The notes under the pieces are model-generated. The model had not been told where the DNA came from. It saw only the letters and a list, made by a program, of their open reading frames with translations, and made no database searches. From Bacteroidales bacterium (GTDB taxonomy: Bacteria; Bacteroidota; Bacteroidia; Bacteroidales; F082), in NCBI GenBank assembly GCA_018400955.1, contig JAGYLH010000005.1:1-64000 (forward strand): a DNA stretch of 64,000 nt, written 5' to 3'. The translations under genes were made by a program, and so were the position numbers. Every line of letters starts with the position of its first letter. Position 1 is the first letter of the stretch. This document shows, one piece after another, positions 40,393 to 50,621 of this stretch.

Positions 40393-41184
40393 ATGGCTAC
40401 TGACAAGCAGATTGAAAAGCAAGAGAAACATGTAGAAGATCCTATCGAAGTAAGTGTAAGGCAAAAACTTATTGCTTTGTACACCTTGCAAATTAATGAT
40501 TCGCAAATTGACAGGATTAGAATTGTAAGAGGCGAACTTCCTTTAGAGGTGCAAGACCTTGAAGATGAAATTGCAGGCTTGGAAACCAGGATTGAGAAAT
40601 ACGAGAACGAAACGGAGGAGCTCAACAAAGCCATTTCAGAAAAGCACCTAAGTATAAAAGAGAGCAATATGCTGATCAACAAGTATGAAGAGCAGCAAAT
40701 GAATGTGCGTAACAACAGAGAATACGACTCCTTATCGAAGGAAATTGAATTTCAGAACCTTGAAATCCAGCTTTCAGATAAAAGAATTCGCGAGTTTACG
40801 ACCAAGCTAGAAGAAATTGATGTTGAGGTTGTCAAAGCAAAAGAAAAGCTGGAAGAGCGAAAAGCTGACCTCGACATAAAGCAAGCCGAATTGCAATCCA
40901 TTGTTGAGGAAACTGAAAAGGAAGAGTTGGAATTGCTTGAGCGTTCAAAAAAGAGCGAAGAAGTAATCGAAGACCGTCTTCTGATGGCTTATAAGCGCAT
41001 TCGTAAAAATGCCCGCAATGGCCTCGCTGTGGTGCAAATTGAAAGGGATGCCTGCGGAGGGTGTTTCAATAAAATACCACCCCAGCACCAGTTGGATATC
41101 CGCATGCATAAAAAAATTATTGTTTGTGAGTACTGCGGACGAATTCTTGTAGATCAAGAAATTGCTGAAGAATACCCATCTTAA
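40393..41184 (+). CDS. C4-type zinc ribbon/coiled-coil protein
   Basis: Coiled coil then CGGCFNKIPPQHQLDIRMHKKIIVCEYCGRILV. Confidence 0.9.
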   Translation: MATDKQIEKQEKHVEDPIEVSVRQKLIALYTLQINDSQIDRIRIVRGELPLEVQDLEDEIAGLETRIEKYENETEELNKAISEKHLSIKESNMLINKYEEQQMNVRNNREYDSLSKEIEFQNLEIQLSDKRIREFTTKLEEIDVEVVKAKEKLEERKADLDIKQAELQSIVEETEKEELELLERSKKSEEVIEDRLLMAYKRIRKNARNGLAVVQIERDACGGCFNKIPPQHQLDIRMHKKIIVCEYCGRILVDQEIAEEYPS

Positions 41185-41204
41185 TTGGTTGAAAAGAAAT
41201 AAAT

Positions 41205-41236
41205 AAAGGGGATAGCCTGGCGGTTATCCCCTTTTT
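41205..41236 (+). terminator. Rho-independent terminator
   Basis: AAAGGGGATAGCCTGGCGGTTATCCCCTTTTTG. Confidence 0.8.
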
Positions 41237-41252
41237 GTATTTTTACAGGCCT

Positions 41253-42743
41253 ATGTATAAAGGAATCAAATTGTTTTTAATACTCATAGTGCTGAATGGG
41301 AGCGCAGCTGCCCAGCAATTTGATTTCAACAAAAACTGTGTAGAAGCTTACCAACGTATCCTTTCTTTGCAGTTCGATGCCGGACAGGCATATATCCAGG
41401 TGGAAAAGAAGAACAACCCATCCAACCTGTTTCCACTTGTTCTCGAAAACTATATCGATTTTCTTACGGTGTTTATCAGCGAAGAGGAGGATGCATTCAA
41501 AAGGCTTACAGAACGCAAAAATGAGCGAATGCGACAGCTTGGTTTTGGTGATCGTTCATCTCCCTATTACCGATGGTCGTTGGCTATGCTCAATTTGCAA
41601 GGGGCTGTTGCCCGATTAAAATTTGGTGAATACATGACAGCAGTATTCGAAATACGCAGGGCTTTTTTACTGCTGGAGGAGAACAGCAAACTGTATCCTG
41701 CCTTTGCCCCAAACAATGCAGGTATGGGGCTGTTATATGCCCTTGTTGGGAGTGTACCTCCGCAATATCATTGGGGTGTGCGCCTGGCTTCGATGCATGG
41801 CACCATCCATCAGGGCCGCGAAATGTTGTATGCTGTTGTTGAAAATTCAACAGGCAGGGCAGATGAAAAACACCTTAGGGATGAAAGCTTATTCTTCCTC
41901 AGTTTTATCGAAACAAACCTGATGCCTGACAATTCAGGGGCTGAACGCTTGCTTAATCACTTTGATGTGACTGATGAATCGAATTTGCTGCTGAGCTATG
42001 CCTGGTCAAATATGCTCATGCGTTTAGGGCGCAACGATGAAGCTATTATCAGATTGCGATCACGTTCACAAAGCGAGGCATATTTCCCCTTCCATTATTT
42101 GGATTATCTTTTGGCTGATGCTTATTTGCGCAAGCTTGAAACTGATTCAGCTGTTTTTTATTTTCAACAATTCCTTGACCAATTTAAAGGTATTAATTAC
42201 AAGGCCGATGCCAAAAGAAAAATGGCCTGGGCGGCACTTATCGATGATGAGCGTGTTGGATATAAAAAACTTATGGTTTCTGTATTGGAAACAGCTATCG
42301 GCCAGGTGGACGCTGACAAACAGGCACATCGTGAAGCCTTGCAAGGCATCACACCGAATACGGTTTTGCTTAAGTCACGTTTGTTGTTTGATGGCGGCTA
42401 TTACGCAAGGGCGATTGCCTTACTGTCCGATTATAAGGGTGATTTCGATATGGATGAACAATTGGAAAAAACATATCGCTTGGGTCGTATTCATCACGAA
42501 ATGGGGAATTTGACCGATGCCATAGTACACTATCAAAAGACCATTGAAACAGGAGCGAACAATAAAGCCTATTATGCTGCCAATGCATGCTTAAAGCTGG
42601 GTGCAGTTTATGAAAGTTTGGGTGAAAACAATAAAGCTTATCAAGCCTACAACCAATGTTTGAGCATGAAGCCCGATGAATACCGCAACAGCATCCATCA
42701 GAAAGCACAGGCCGGGATTAATCGCTTATCGGAAAAAAACTAA
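41253..42743 (+). CDS. TPR-containing secreted protein
   Basis: Signal peptide MYKGIKLFLILIVLNGSAAAQQ; TPR-like repeats YRLGRIHHEMGNLTDAIVHYQKTIE, LKLGAVYESLGENNKAYQAYNQCL. Confidence 0.8.
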   Translation: MYKGIKLFLILIVLNGSAAAQQFDFNKNCVEAYQRILSLQFDAGQAYIQVEKKNNPSNLFPLVLENYIDFLTVFISEEEDAFKRLTERKNERMRQLGFGDRSSPYYRWSLAMLNLQGAVARLKFGEYMTAVFEIRRAFLLLEENSKLYPAFAPNNAGMGLLYALVGSVPPQYHWGVRLASMHGTIHQGREMLYAVVENSTGRADEKHLRDESLFFLSFIETNLMPDNSGAERLLNHFDVTDESNLLLSYAWSNMLMRLGRNDEAIIRLRSRSQSEAYFPFHYLDYLLADAYLRKLETDSAVFYFQQFLDQFKGINYKADAKRKMAWAALIDDERVGYKKLMVSVLETAIGQVDADKQAHREALQGITPNTVLLKSRLLFDGGYYARAIALLSDYKGDFDMDEQLEKTYRLGRIHHEMGNLTDAIVHYQKTIETGANNKAYYAANACLKLGAVYESLGENNKAYQAYNQCLSMKPDEYRNSIHQKAQAGINRLSEKN

Positions 42744-42744
42744 A

Positions 42745-42780
42745 AGCACCGCAGGGAAATTTCCCGGCAGCGCTTTCAAA
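42745..42780. terminator. Convergent-gene terminator hairpin
   Basis: AAAAGCACCGCAGGGAAATTTCCCGGCAGCGCTTT imperfect inverted repeat. Confidence 0.5.
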
Positions 42781-42797
42781 GTATTCATCATGAGAAA

Positions 42798-44255
42798 TTA
42801 GAATCTTGTTCGTAAAGTGACAACGAAATTCTGACTATTGATGTCTTGCTTGGTGGCATTGGTTGTGTAATTGGCTGAGGAATAGAGATAATAGTCCTGC
42901 GACATGCTGTTGTGCACCCATGCGAAGTCCACACTGAAGTTTTGTCCGGTATATCCCAACCCAGCTGAAATACTGGTGCGGCTTCCATCGTTCAAACTAT
43001 TGGCATATGGACTGCCATACGTGGCAAATCCACCACGGAACATAATGTTTTCCACCCGCCATTCGGTACCCAACCTTAAATTGCTTGTGGTCGTATAGGC
43101 ATCCCGGATGTTTTCGTTTTCAAAGGCAAAATTGTAATCCAGGCTTCTGAGGCGCATATTTGAATAGTCCACATATTCGTAATCGGCACTTATCGTCCCG
43201 AAATTACCAAAGATGATGGCAGCACTGCCTATAGCGCGTAATGGGGTGCTAATGGTATAATTATATTCACCTGTTGGTGAGCTTTTTCGATTGAAATCAG
43301 GGCCAAGTCTGGCTTCAGTTGTTGTGTACCACTTGTCGTTCAACCCATAATAATAGGTAGGGGTGTGAACGGCTGCACCTATTCTTAGCCAATCAACCGG
43401 CCATGCAATGATACCTACCTTTAAGTTGATTCCCCAGCCGGTAGTTTCGAGCCTCTCCGTAAAGTCCCAATAATCAAATCCGGGAATGGTATCCATTATA
43501 TCTTCTTCCCTGTAAGTCGATTCCCTGAAATAGCGTGTATAGGGCAAGCCCAGTGTGGCCCCTACATAAATAAAATCGTTCAGGTTTGCTCCTCCGGCAA
43601 ACAACCATTCATTTGTCGAACCCCAGGTTTTGGATGTTTCCGATTGTCTGACGCCTCCCATAGGAACCGGGCTGTCATAATACAATAGGCCATCAATGGT
43701 GATGGTGTCGAGCAAATATACGTACCAGGCGGGATACAAATCGAAGGGAGCTTCATTTTCAATATCAGCAGGATCAATATTCCAAACTTCATCCAGGTAA
43801 ACATCTATCCGCGAATGGTCCTTATTATCACCTTGAATAAAATGCCGGTTGCCAAAATTATTTAACCGGTTCATACCAAAAGCAAACTGGTAATATTTTA
43901 AGGCACTTGTTGAAGTGGAAGATGACGGATAGGTTGAAACAATACCAAAATTGCTTAAACCTATGTTGCCGCGTGTATCGTCGCCAAACATTCCATTGTA
44001 GGATGACTCAGTTTTGCTGAAAAACAGGTCGGGCGAAAGGCTGTACTCCGATGCCCTGTACATGCCAAGCCCTGCCGGATTGGTGCTAAGGGTTGAAAAA
44101 TCGGCGCCGAGGGCCCCAAAAGCGCCACCCATAGCCATGCTGCGCGCTGTACCCTGATAGTAATATTGGGAATGACGCAGCGCATCGGTTTCGTTCTGTG
44201 CAAGCATCGCTATAGTGCTTAGCATTAAAATGAGGGTGATTTGAATCTTTTTCAT
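42798..44255 (-). CDS. OmpP1/FadL-like outer membrane protein
   Basis: GTARSMAMGGAFGALGADFSTLSTNPAGLGMYRASEYSLSP; C-terminal barrel ending VTLRTRF. Confidence 0.8.
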   Translation of the reverse strand: MKKIQITLILMLSTIAMLAQNETDALRHSQYYYQGTARSMAMGGAFGALGADFSTLSTNPAGLGMYRASEYSLSPDLFFSKTESSYNGMFGDDTRGNIGLSNFGIVSTYPSSSTSTSALKYYQFAFGMNRLNNFGNRHFIQGDNKDHSRIDVYLDEVWNIDPADIENEAPFDLYPAWYVYLLDTITIDGLLYYDSPVPMGGVRQSETSKTWGSTNEWLFAGGANLNDFIYVGATLGLPYTRYFRESTYREEDIMDTIPGFDYWDFTERLETTGWGINLKVGIIAWPVDWLRIGAAVHTPTYYYGLNDKWYTTTEARLGPDFNRKSSPTGEYNYTISTPLRAIGSAAIIFGNFGTISADYEYVDYSNMRLRSLDYNFAFENENIRDAYTTTSNLRLGTEWRVENIMFRGGFATYGSPYANSLNDGSRTSISAGLGYTGQNFSVDFAWVHNSMSQDYYLYSSANYTTNATKQDINSQNFVVTLRTRF

Positions 44256-44286
44256 TTTGTAAAAATTATTTCAGTTAAGATAAAAG

Positions 44287-44336
44287 GAAACCCACATGAA
44301 GTTGGATTCCATTAAGTTAAATTGCATGTGGGTTTC
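44287..44336 (-). terminator. Rho-independent-like terminator after low-complexity lipoprotein gene
   Basis: GAAACCCACATG...CATGTGGGTTTC inverted repeat, followed on - strand by CTTTTATC. Confidence 0.55.
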
Positions 44337-44386
44337 GGTTTAACGCTCAAATATCTCTCTAAATAAGCAAGAGGCAATTCCTTATA

Positions 44387-45847
44387 TTACCTGCGTCCAC
44401 CACCTTGGCTGGAGGAGCTACTGCCCCTGCTGCTTCCACTTGAGCTGCTTCCACTTGACGAGCTGCGCGAAGGTGTGCTTACTGCCGGGCTCGAGCTTCT
44501 TGTGGGTGTGCTTACACTACGTGAAGGTGTGCTCGACTGTCGGGTTTGTGTAGGTTGACTCCTCACAGTTGAAGGCTGGCTTCTGGTAGTTGACCTTGAT
44601 GGGCTTGCCGCAGGTTGCCTTTGTGTAGGTGCGCTTGGGCGTGCACTCGGTTGGCTCCTCTGCGATTGCCTGTTTTGCTCAACAGCTTGTGGCCTTACGT
44701 ATTCGTTACTCGATTTAGGCTGACGCACATTGGGCGCTGTATAGTTTTTAGGTCTTTCATACCGCTGTTCGCGTGCTTGCTGACGTGTTTCAGTAGAAGC
44801 AGGACGCTCATAGCGCTGCTTGTATTCATTGATTCTTTCAGAAGCTGCGGGCCTTGCGGCTTCCTGACGCTGCACTACAGGCCTTGTTTCAGCCTGTGTT
44901 CTGGTATTGGCTGGCCTTTCAACGCGATCCCTTGTTTGGGTTTCACCGCGCTCTGGCCTGGCACTTGCAGCTTGCCTGTTGCTTTGGTCAGGACGTGTTC
45001 CGGCTACAGATCCACGTGTGGAAGTAGCTGCTTCCTGACGGATATCAGTGTCAGAGGTACGGGCTCCTCTTGGTGAACCTACTTCTGTTGATTTGGTAAT
45101 ATTGCCCCTTGGGGAGCCACTTGGAACTGTAGTTCCTCCGCCGTAGCTGCCACGATGGCCGTAATACCTGCTGCTACCACCTGGTCTGTGGGCATCGCCA
45201 TACCAGTTGCCGTATCCTCCTCCGTCATAGTAACCGTTCCAATAGCCGTGGTTGTATCCTGCCCAGTAACTGCTCCCGTATCCCCATCTGCTACCGAATC
45301 CGTATCCATAATATCCGTATGAACCGTAATAGCCATACCAAGGATCGTAATAGCCGTAACGTGGCCATCCGTAACCGTATCCCATTGACCAGCCCATGCC
45401 ATAGGGAGATCCAAAGCCCATATACATGCTATTCATGCCACAATCAAAACATCCGGCATTGTAACCATCATAATAGTTAAAGCTGGACGATCCGCTGTGG
45501 AATCTCCTGAATCTGCTGGAATATTCCGAATCATAGTAAGTTTCGGTGGTAGTGAAGGAAGTACCGTCGGGTTCGGTTACTGTTTCGGTTTTCGTGTAAC
45601 TTGGTGAAGTGTTTTCGTAAACCGGTGTTGACACACCTTCCTCGTAATACGATTCGTAGTTGTAGTCAGCATTGCTGCTTTCGGCAGTCGCTGTGTAGGT
45701 TTGCACCGGTGCTTTGGCTACAGTAGCCTTGTCGTTACTCGATTGACCACCTCTTGTGTAATAAACATCGTCGTGTATGGTGCTGCTTGTTGAGCAGGCT
45801 GTAATAACGAAGCTTAAAACGATGGTTAAAATCTTCATGGTTTTCAT
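44387..45847 (-). CDS. Low-complexity lipoprotein: Gly/Tyr-rich core and Arg/Ser/Gln/Pro-rich tail
   Basis: MKTMKILTIVLSFVITACSTSS lipobox; GYGYGWPRYGYYDPWYGYYGSYGYYGYGFGSRWGYGSSYW; C-terminal RSSSSGSSSSGSSRGSSSSSQGGGRR. Confidence 0.75.
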   Translation of the reverse strand: MKTMKILTIVLSFVITACSTSSTIHDDVYYTRGGQSSNDKATVAKAPVQTYTATAESSNADYNYESYYEEGVSTPVYENTSPSYTKTETVTEPDGTSFTTTETYYDSEYSSRFRRFHSGSSSFNYYDGYNAGCFDCGMNSMYMGFGSPYGMGWSMGYGYGWPRYGYYDPWYGYYGSYGYYGYGFGSRWGYGSSYWAGYNHGYWNGYYDGGGYGNWYGDAHRPGGSSRYYGHRGSYGGGTTVPSGSPRGNITKSTEVGSPRGARTSDTDIRQEAATSTRGSVAGTRPDQSNRQAASARPERGETQTRDRVERPANTRTQAETRPVVQRQEAARPAASERINEYKQRYERPASTETRQQAREQRYERPKNYTAPNVRQPKSSNEYVRPQAVEQNRQSQRSQPSARPSAPTQRQPAASPSRSTTRSQPSTVRSQPTQTRQSSTPSRSVSTPTRSSSPAVSTPSRSSSSGSSSSGSSRGSSSSSQGGGRR

Positions 45848-45948
45848 TTTGTTACCCTCCTTAACATTTATGTGAATAGCTCGCATAGTTTTTCTTAATT
45901 TTGCGTTTTATTGTTCATTTAAGATACAAATATTATACCAAAAATTCG

Positions 45949-47421
45949 ATGGCAAAAGAATTAACTAAACGCGAAGATAACTATTCTCAGTGGTACAACG
46001 ATATTGTAACGAAAGCCAATCTTGCAGAAAATTCCGCTGTAAGGGGTTGCATGGTCATAAAACCTTATGGCTATGCTATTTGGGAGCGTATGCAGGCGGC
46101 ACTGGATAAAATGTTTAAAGATACCGGACATGAAAATGCCTATTTTCCCTTGTTTATCCCCAAGTCGTTTTTCAGCAAAGAAGCGGCCCACGTTGAAGGA
46201 TTTGCCAAAGAGTGTGCTGTTGTTACGCATTATCGCTTAAAAAATGATCCCAATGGCAAGGGGATCGTTGTTGATGAAGACGCCAAACTGGAAGAGGAAT
46301 TGATCATCAGGCCTACATCCGAAACGATTATTTGGGATACTTACCGCAATTGGATACAATCTTACCGTGATCTTCCCTTGTTGATTAACCAATGGGCCAA
46401 TGTGGTGCGTTGGGAAATGCGTACACGTTTATTTTTGCGCACAGCTGAGTTCCTCTGGCAGGAGGGGCATACAGCCCATGCTACTAAACAGGAAGCATTG
46501 GCCGAAGCTGAGCAAATGCTGTATGTTTATTCTGATTTTGCCGAAAATTGGATGGCCGTGCCGGTTTTGAGGGGTGTAAAATCGCCCAATGAACGTTTTG
46601 CAGGTGCTGTTGAAACCTATTGCATCGAAGCCTTGATGCAGGATGGCAAGGCTTTGCAAGCTGGCACTTCCCATTTTTTAGGGCAAAATTTCGCAAAGGC
46701 TTTTGACGTTAAGTTTTTAAATCGCGAAAACAAGCAGGATTATGTTTGGGCCACTTCCTGGGGGGTGTCCACCCGATTGATGGGAGCTCTTGTTATGGCC
46801 CATTCTGACGATAATGGCTTGGTGTTGCCCCCAAAACTTGCGCCAGTTCAGGTGGTTATTGTTCCAATTTATAAAAATCAGGAACAGTTGGATGCCATTT
46901 CTGAAAAAGTAGCTGAAATAAAAAGCCTATTGGAAGCACGCAATATTCGTGTTAAGTTTGATGCGCGTGACACGCACAAGCCCGGCTTTAAGTTTGCCGA
47001 GTGGGAGTTTAAAGGGGTCCCGGTAAGATTAGCCATAGGCCCTCGCGACCTGGAGCAGGAAACGGTTGAAGTAGCCCGAAGGGATACCCTGGAGAAAGAA
47101 ACACTTTATATCAAAAACCTTGACCAGAAAATTTTGAACCTGCTCGACCAAATTCAGAAAAATTTGTATCAGAAGGCCTTGGACTTCAGAAACCTGAATA
47201 CGCATAAGATTGACAGTTGGGATGATTTTCTGGTGCAAATCGAAAAAGGTGGTTTTTTACTCGCCCATTGGGATGGAACCGCTGAAACTGAGCAGAAAAT
47301 TAAAGAGGAAACGAAAGCTACCATCCGTTTGATTCCTATTGAGGAAAGCCCGAAGGAAGGCAAGTGCATCTATTCCGGTGAGCCCTCCGCTCAAAGGGTT
47401 TATTTTGCCAGAGCCTATTGA
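45949..47421 (+). CDS. proS: Proline--tRNA ligase (archaeal/eukaryotic-type)
   Basis: [81 protein letters not shown]. Confidence 0.97.
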   Translation: MAKELTKREDNYSQWYNDIVTKANLAENSAVRGCMVIKPYGYAIWERMQAALDKMFKDTGHENAYFPLFIPKSFFSKEAAHVEGFAKECAVVTHYRLKNDPNGKGIVVDEDAKLEEELIIRPTSETIIWDTYRNWIQSYRDLPLLINQWANVVRWEMRTRLFLRTAEFLWQEGHTAHATKQEALAEAEQMLYVYSDFAENWMAVPVLRGVKSPNERFAGAVETYCIEALMQDGKALQAGTSHFLGQNFAKAFDVKFLNRENKQDYVWATSWGVSTRLMGALVMAHSDDNGLVLPPKLAPVQVVIVPIYKNQEQLDAISEKVAEIKSLLEARNIRVKFDARDTHKPGFKFAEWEFKGVPVRLAIGPRDLEQETVEVARRDTLEKETLYIKNLDQKILNLLDQIQKNLYQKALDFRNLNTHKIDSWDDFLVQIEKGGFLLAHWDGTAETEQKIKEETKATIRLIPIEESPKEGKCIYSGEPSAQRVYFARAY

Positions 47422-47487
47422 TTTTTTCTGTCAAATAATTTTTTTGCCCGCTATCTTTGAGTAGGATGCCATGTAGTTTTCAGGTAA

Positions 47488-48318
47488 TTATTCCATTCTG
47501 ATTAATTGGCCTGTACCATTAGGTGTTAAATTTATGTTGGGGTCGCCTTTGTAATATACATTGCCTGAATAAGATATTGTTACACCCAAATGGACATTGG
47601 CATGTACATAAGTGTCGTTTGTGCTTTGGTTGTTCATATAAACAAACTGGGAGAATAGTTCGTCAGTGCGTATTGGGCCATAGCTGGCCTGGTAAATATA
47701 ACTGACACCTGATTGTCCCTGGGCAAAAATTTCCGCACTGCCGTAATGAAATGATATAAAACTTGTTTTGGTATTCAGCAGCAAGTCAATCCTGCCGCTG
47801 CCTTCATATACATCAAGCCTGAAGGTGTCGGCCCTTAGCGTATCGCTGAAGTTGATGTTTCCAACCGACCTGTATTCGAGATGCTTCAAATCGTGATAAT
47901 AGATGTTGGCTGTTATGGGTGTTTCAAAGCTTCTGACCCAATTACATTGGTTTTCATTGGTAATTACCAATCGGTCCAGGCTGTCGATTGAGCCAGGATT
48001 AAGACTGTCGCCAGGGATACGAAGCACAAACTTTTCATTTTCAACTTTTATTTTTGGCAATAAATTACGGCCTGCTGATACCTCCACTCCAACATCATCA
48101 GGATTGTCAACATATTGAAAAGTAATATCGATATTATCAGTGGCCAATACAGCCTGAAAATGCTCGGTTGGGCGCATTTCAGCTTTGATTTCACCGGTCG
48201 ATTTTATGCATCCAACAGGGTCTTTTGTGCACGAGGCTGATGCCAGCAGCACAAGCAAGGACAAGAGCCATTTTGCTTTTGCCAAGTAGTGTAGGTAAGT
48301 CCTTAGTGTGCTTTGCAT
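47488..48318 (-). CDS. DUF2807-like (head GIN) lipoprotein
   Basis: LLASASCTKD lipobox; HFQAVLATDNIDITFQYVDNPDDVGVEVSAGRNLLPKIKVENEKFVLRI. Confidence 0.7.
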   Translation of the reverse strand: MQSTLRTYLHYLAKAKWLLSLLVLLASASCTKDPVGCIKSTGEIKAEMRPTEHFQAVLATDNIDITFQYVDNPDDVGVEVSAGRNLLPKIKVENEKFVLRIPGDSLNPGSIDSLDRLVITNENQCNWVRSFETPITANIYYHDLKHLEYRSVGNINFSDTLRADTFRLDVYEGSGRIDLLLNTKTSFISFHYGSAEIFAQGQSGVSYIYQASYGPIRTDELFSQFVYMNNQSTNDTYVHANVHLGVTISYSGNVYYKGDPNINLTPNGTGQLIRME

Positions 48319-48339
48319 TAATTCCCTAAGTTTAAGAGG

Positions 48340-49488
48340 CTAATAATATTTAAAATCAAAACGATAGCCAAGTCCGAAACCAATATAATCGGCGCGTCCC
48401 AAATGGGCTGTTAGCGTAATGGAGCCATATATATTTTCGTTGAAGTAGCGTTTAAGGCCTATTTTCTGGTAGATATTTCCTCTGGAATTTTCGAGACCTC
48501 CCAAGTGCGAACCCAATTGAAAAACGAATGAAGTTTGCGACATCACCATTTCGTAAATAGCAGATATTCCTGGCTTTACAATTTGCCAATTACTCTCATA
48601 ATCAATATTTTTTCGCTTAAGCTGTGCGGGATGGGATGCATCATAGCTGGCGTCAATACCCAAACCAAATTTTCCTTTCAACGAAATCGGCTTCATGAAA
48701 TTGACTGACATATGGTACACCATAAAACTCTCGCCCAATTGTTGGGTCATGTCCTTATAACCAACTGCCAGCGTCGGTTCAATGGAGAACCATCTTTTAC
48801 CATCAAACTCAAAAAGGTATAGCTCGGGCAATAGTTTTCTGTCCAGATAGGGGTTGGGTTTGCTCAAAAAGGACGAGAGTCCGATAGAAAAAGAAGGGAT
48901 ATTGATGCCAATGTTTGGGGTCTTCATGGATCCATTAGAAAAGTGTGTCAATCCTGCTGATGCCGTTAAAGTTATAAAATCGCTTAGCCGATAACGGTAA
49001 TTAAAATGAAGGCTTATGATAACGTTTAGGTTCGACCCAATGGCAAAATTTCTGTGATTTTCACGTGGCTCAAACTTGTTTGTCAGATAAGCCAATCCAA
49101 GTCCGACGCGAAAATTAAGGCTGTGCTGAATCTCCTTATTCAATGGAAAATTGATAAAAGGAAACAACGCATAGGATTCGCCCATCTCTTCCATACTACC
49201 CATTGGCGAGTACCATGCGCCAATTCCAACAAAGGGGTAACTATACAAGGCTTCCCACATATCTTCTCCAAAGGTAGCCCGCTGAAAAAGCAACTCATAG
49301 GCTGGAAAATGGCTGTTAAACCTTTCCATTTCCAGGTGATGCTGTGCGAAAAAACCATAGTGTATATTGCCTTCGAGCTGAAAATTATAGGATGATAAAG
49401 GCGGGCCGGGTTGCGTCTTTGCTGTTGCCACAAAACCTACGATAAACAATAGGGCAATTAGGTAACTGATGTAATTCGTTTTCGGCAT
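48340..49488 (-). CDS. Acyloxyacyl hydrolase / PagL-like outer membrane protein
   Basis: LTHFSNGSMKTPNIGINIPSFSIGLSSF (HFSNG) plus barrel pattern and signal peptide. Confidence 0.75.
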   Translation of the reverse strand: MPKTNYISYLIALLFIVGFVATAKTQPGPPLSSYNFQLEGNIHYGFFAQHHLEMERFNSHFPAYELLFQRATFGEDMWEALYSYPFVGIGAWYSPMGSMEEMGESYALFPFINFPLNKEIQHSLNFRVGLGLAYLTNKFEPRENHRNFAIGSNLNVIISLHFNYRYRLSDFITLTASAGLTHFSNGSMKTPNIGINIPSFSIGLSSFLSKPNPYLDRKLLPELYLFEFDGKRWFSIEPTLAVGYKDMTQQLGESFMVYHMSVNFMKPISLKGKFGLGIDASYDASHPAQLKRKNIDYESNWQIVKPGISAIYEMVMSQTSFVFQLGSHLGGLENSRGNIYQKIGLKRYFNENIYGSITLTAHLGRADYIGFGLGYRFDFKYY

Positions 49489-49795
49489 GGCTTGGGCAAG
49501 TGACCGGCAAAAGTAGTAATTAATGGATTTGGGTCATCTGCTTAGGTATTGTTTAGTGTTCGTATAGTTTCAGAGCACCTGAATCTGATTAATTTCATGT
49601 CCCATTTGGCAAACCGTTCAATGAAAAACCATGTTGAAAAAATGAATGTTGTTGTTGCCATACTGAAAAAAGCGTTTTCTTTGTGTTTCATGGATTTAAT
49701 GCCTGTGGAGGTCGAGAAGTTGCTATCTGCTCCTTTACCAGGATCGCCCCATGATATAGACAATCGTAAGTTGTTATTAAGTAACACTATGCCTT

Positions 49796-50257
49796 ATGTT
49801 TAAAATACTATCGATAGGATTTCTTTTGTGCTTTCTTGCTTTGGCGGCGAATGCACAGCAAACCAACCCCAATTATGATGCTGCGCTTGCGCAGCAATTA
49901 CAGGCCGACGTTTATGGAATGAAAATGTATGTGTTGGCCATTCTTAAAACCGGTGATGTCGAGATTGAAGATAAAGCCATACGCGACAGCTTGTTTGCCG
50001 GCCATATGCAAAATATAAGACAACTCGTGGATGACGGCAAAATGATAGTGGCAGGGCCTTTGATGAAAAATGACAAGGCTTATCGTGGCCTGTTTATTTT
50101 GAATGTAGCGAGCATTGATGAAGCTGATTCATTGGTAAATACTGATCCGGCCATTCGATCAAGGCTTCTTCTAGCAGATTTGTATCAATGGTATGGCTCA
50201 GCAGCTTTGCCCCTTTATCTCGATGCCTCAGATCAGATTTGGCTAAAACAGCCCTAA
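49796..50257 (+). CDS. YciI family protein (secreted)
   Basis: Signal peptide; KMYVLAILKTGDV...HMQNIRQLVDDGKMIVAGPLMKNDKAYRGLFILNVASIDEADSLVNTDPAI. Confidence 0.8.
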   Translation: MFKILSIGFLLCFLALAANAQQTNPNYDAALAQQLQADVYGMKMYVLAILKTGDVEIEDKAIRDSLFAGHMQNIRQLVDDGKMIVAGPLMKNDKAYRGLFILNVASIDEADSLVNTDPAIRSRLLLADLYQWYGSAALPLYLDASDQIWLKQP

Positions 50258-50621
50258 AAAAAGACCGCCAGGGATGAACCCCGGCGGAATTTGAAACACA
50301 TCAGATGATGAAAAACTGTCTTTCAGTATTTTTGTCCCTTCTAAAAGGAACTGCGGTTTTAACCTTTAAAATTTTGCCCCCAAGCGTATTTTTCTAACCG
50401 AAAGTCTTGGCCTGTCATATGTGTTTTAATCAACATTACAAATCCAAGGCCAGAAATGTAAGAATCAGAAAATGAAGGGTTTTGTATTATCCCAAAATAA
50501 AGTATCGTCTAATTATGGGACATATCGTGATAGAACGGGAAATTGGGAACGGGCCCAACACAAACTTAAACGGTGGAATCGGCCTCAAGTTCAAAAGATT
50601 TTCAAACACTATTTTAACCAA

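Noticed and set aside
44615-45414. Opposite-strand and alternate-frame ORFs (44615-45076 +, 45079-45414 -)
   Set aside because: They overlap the repetitive low-complexity lipoprotein gene; codon bias of a Gly/Tyr/Arg-rich gene creates open shadow frames.
49542-49803. Overlapping + and - ORFs of 84 and 81 aa before the YciI gene
   Set aside because: Mutually antisense, no motif; probably intergenic or a remnant.
50263-50300. GC-rich hairpin CCGCCAGGG...CCCCGGCGG after the YciI gene as a terminator
   Set aside because: Stem is plausible but no T-tract follows; not reported as a feature.
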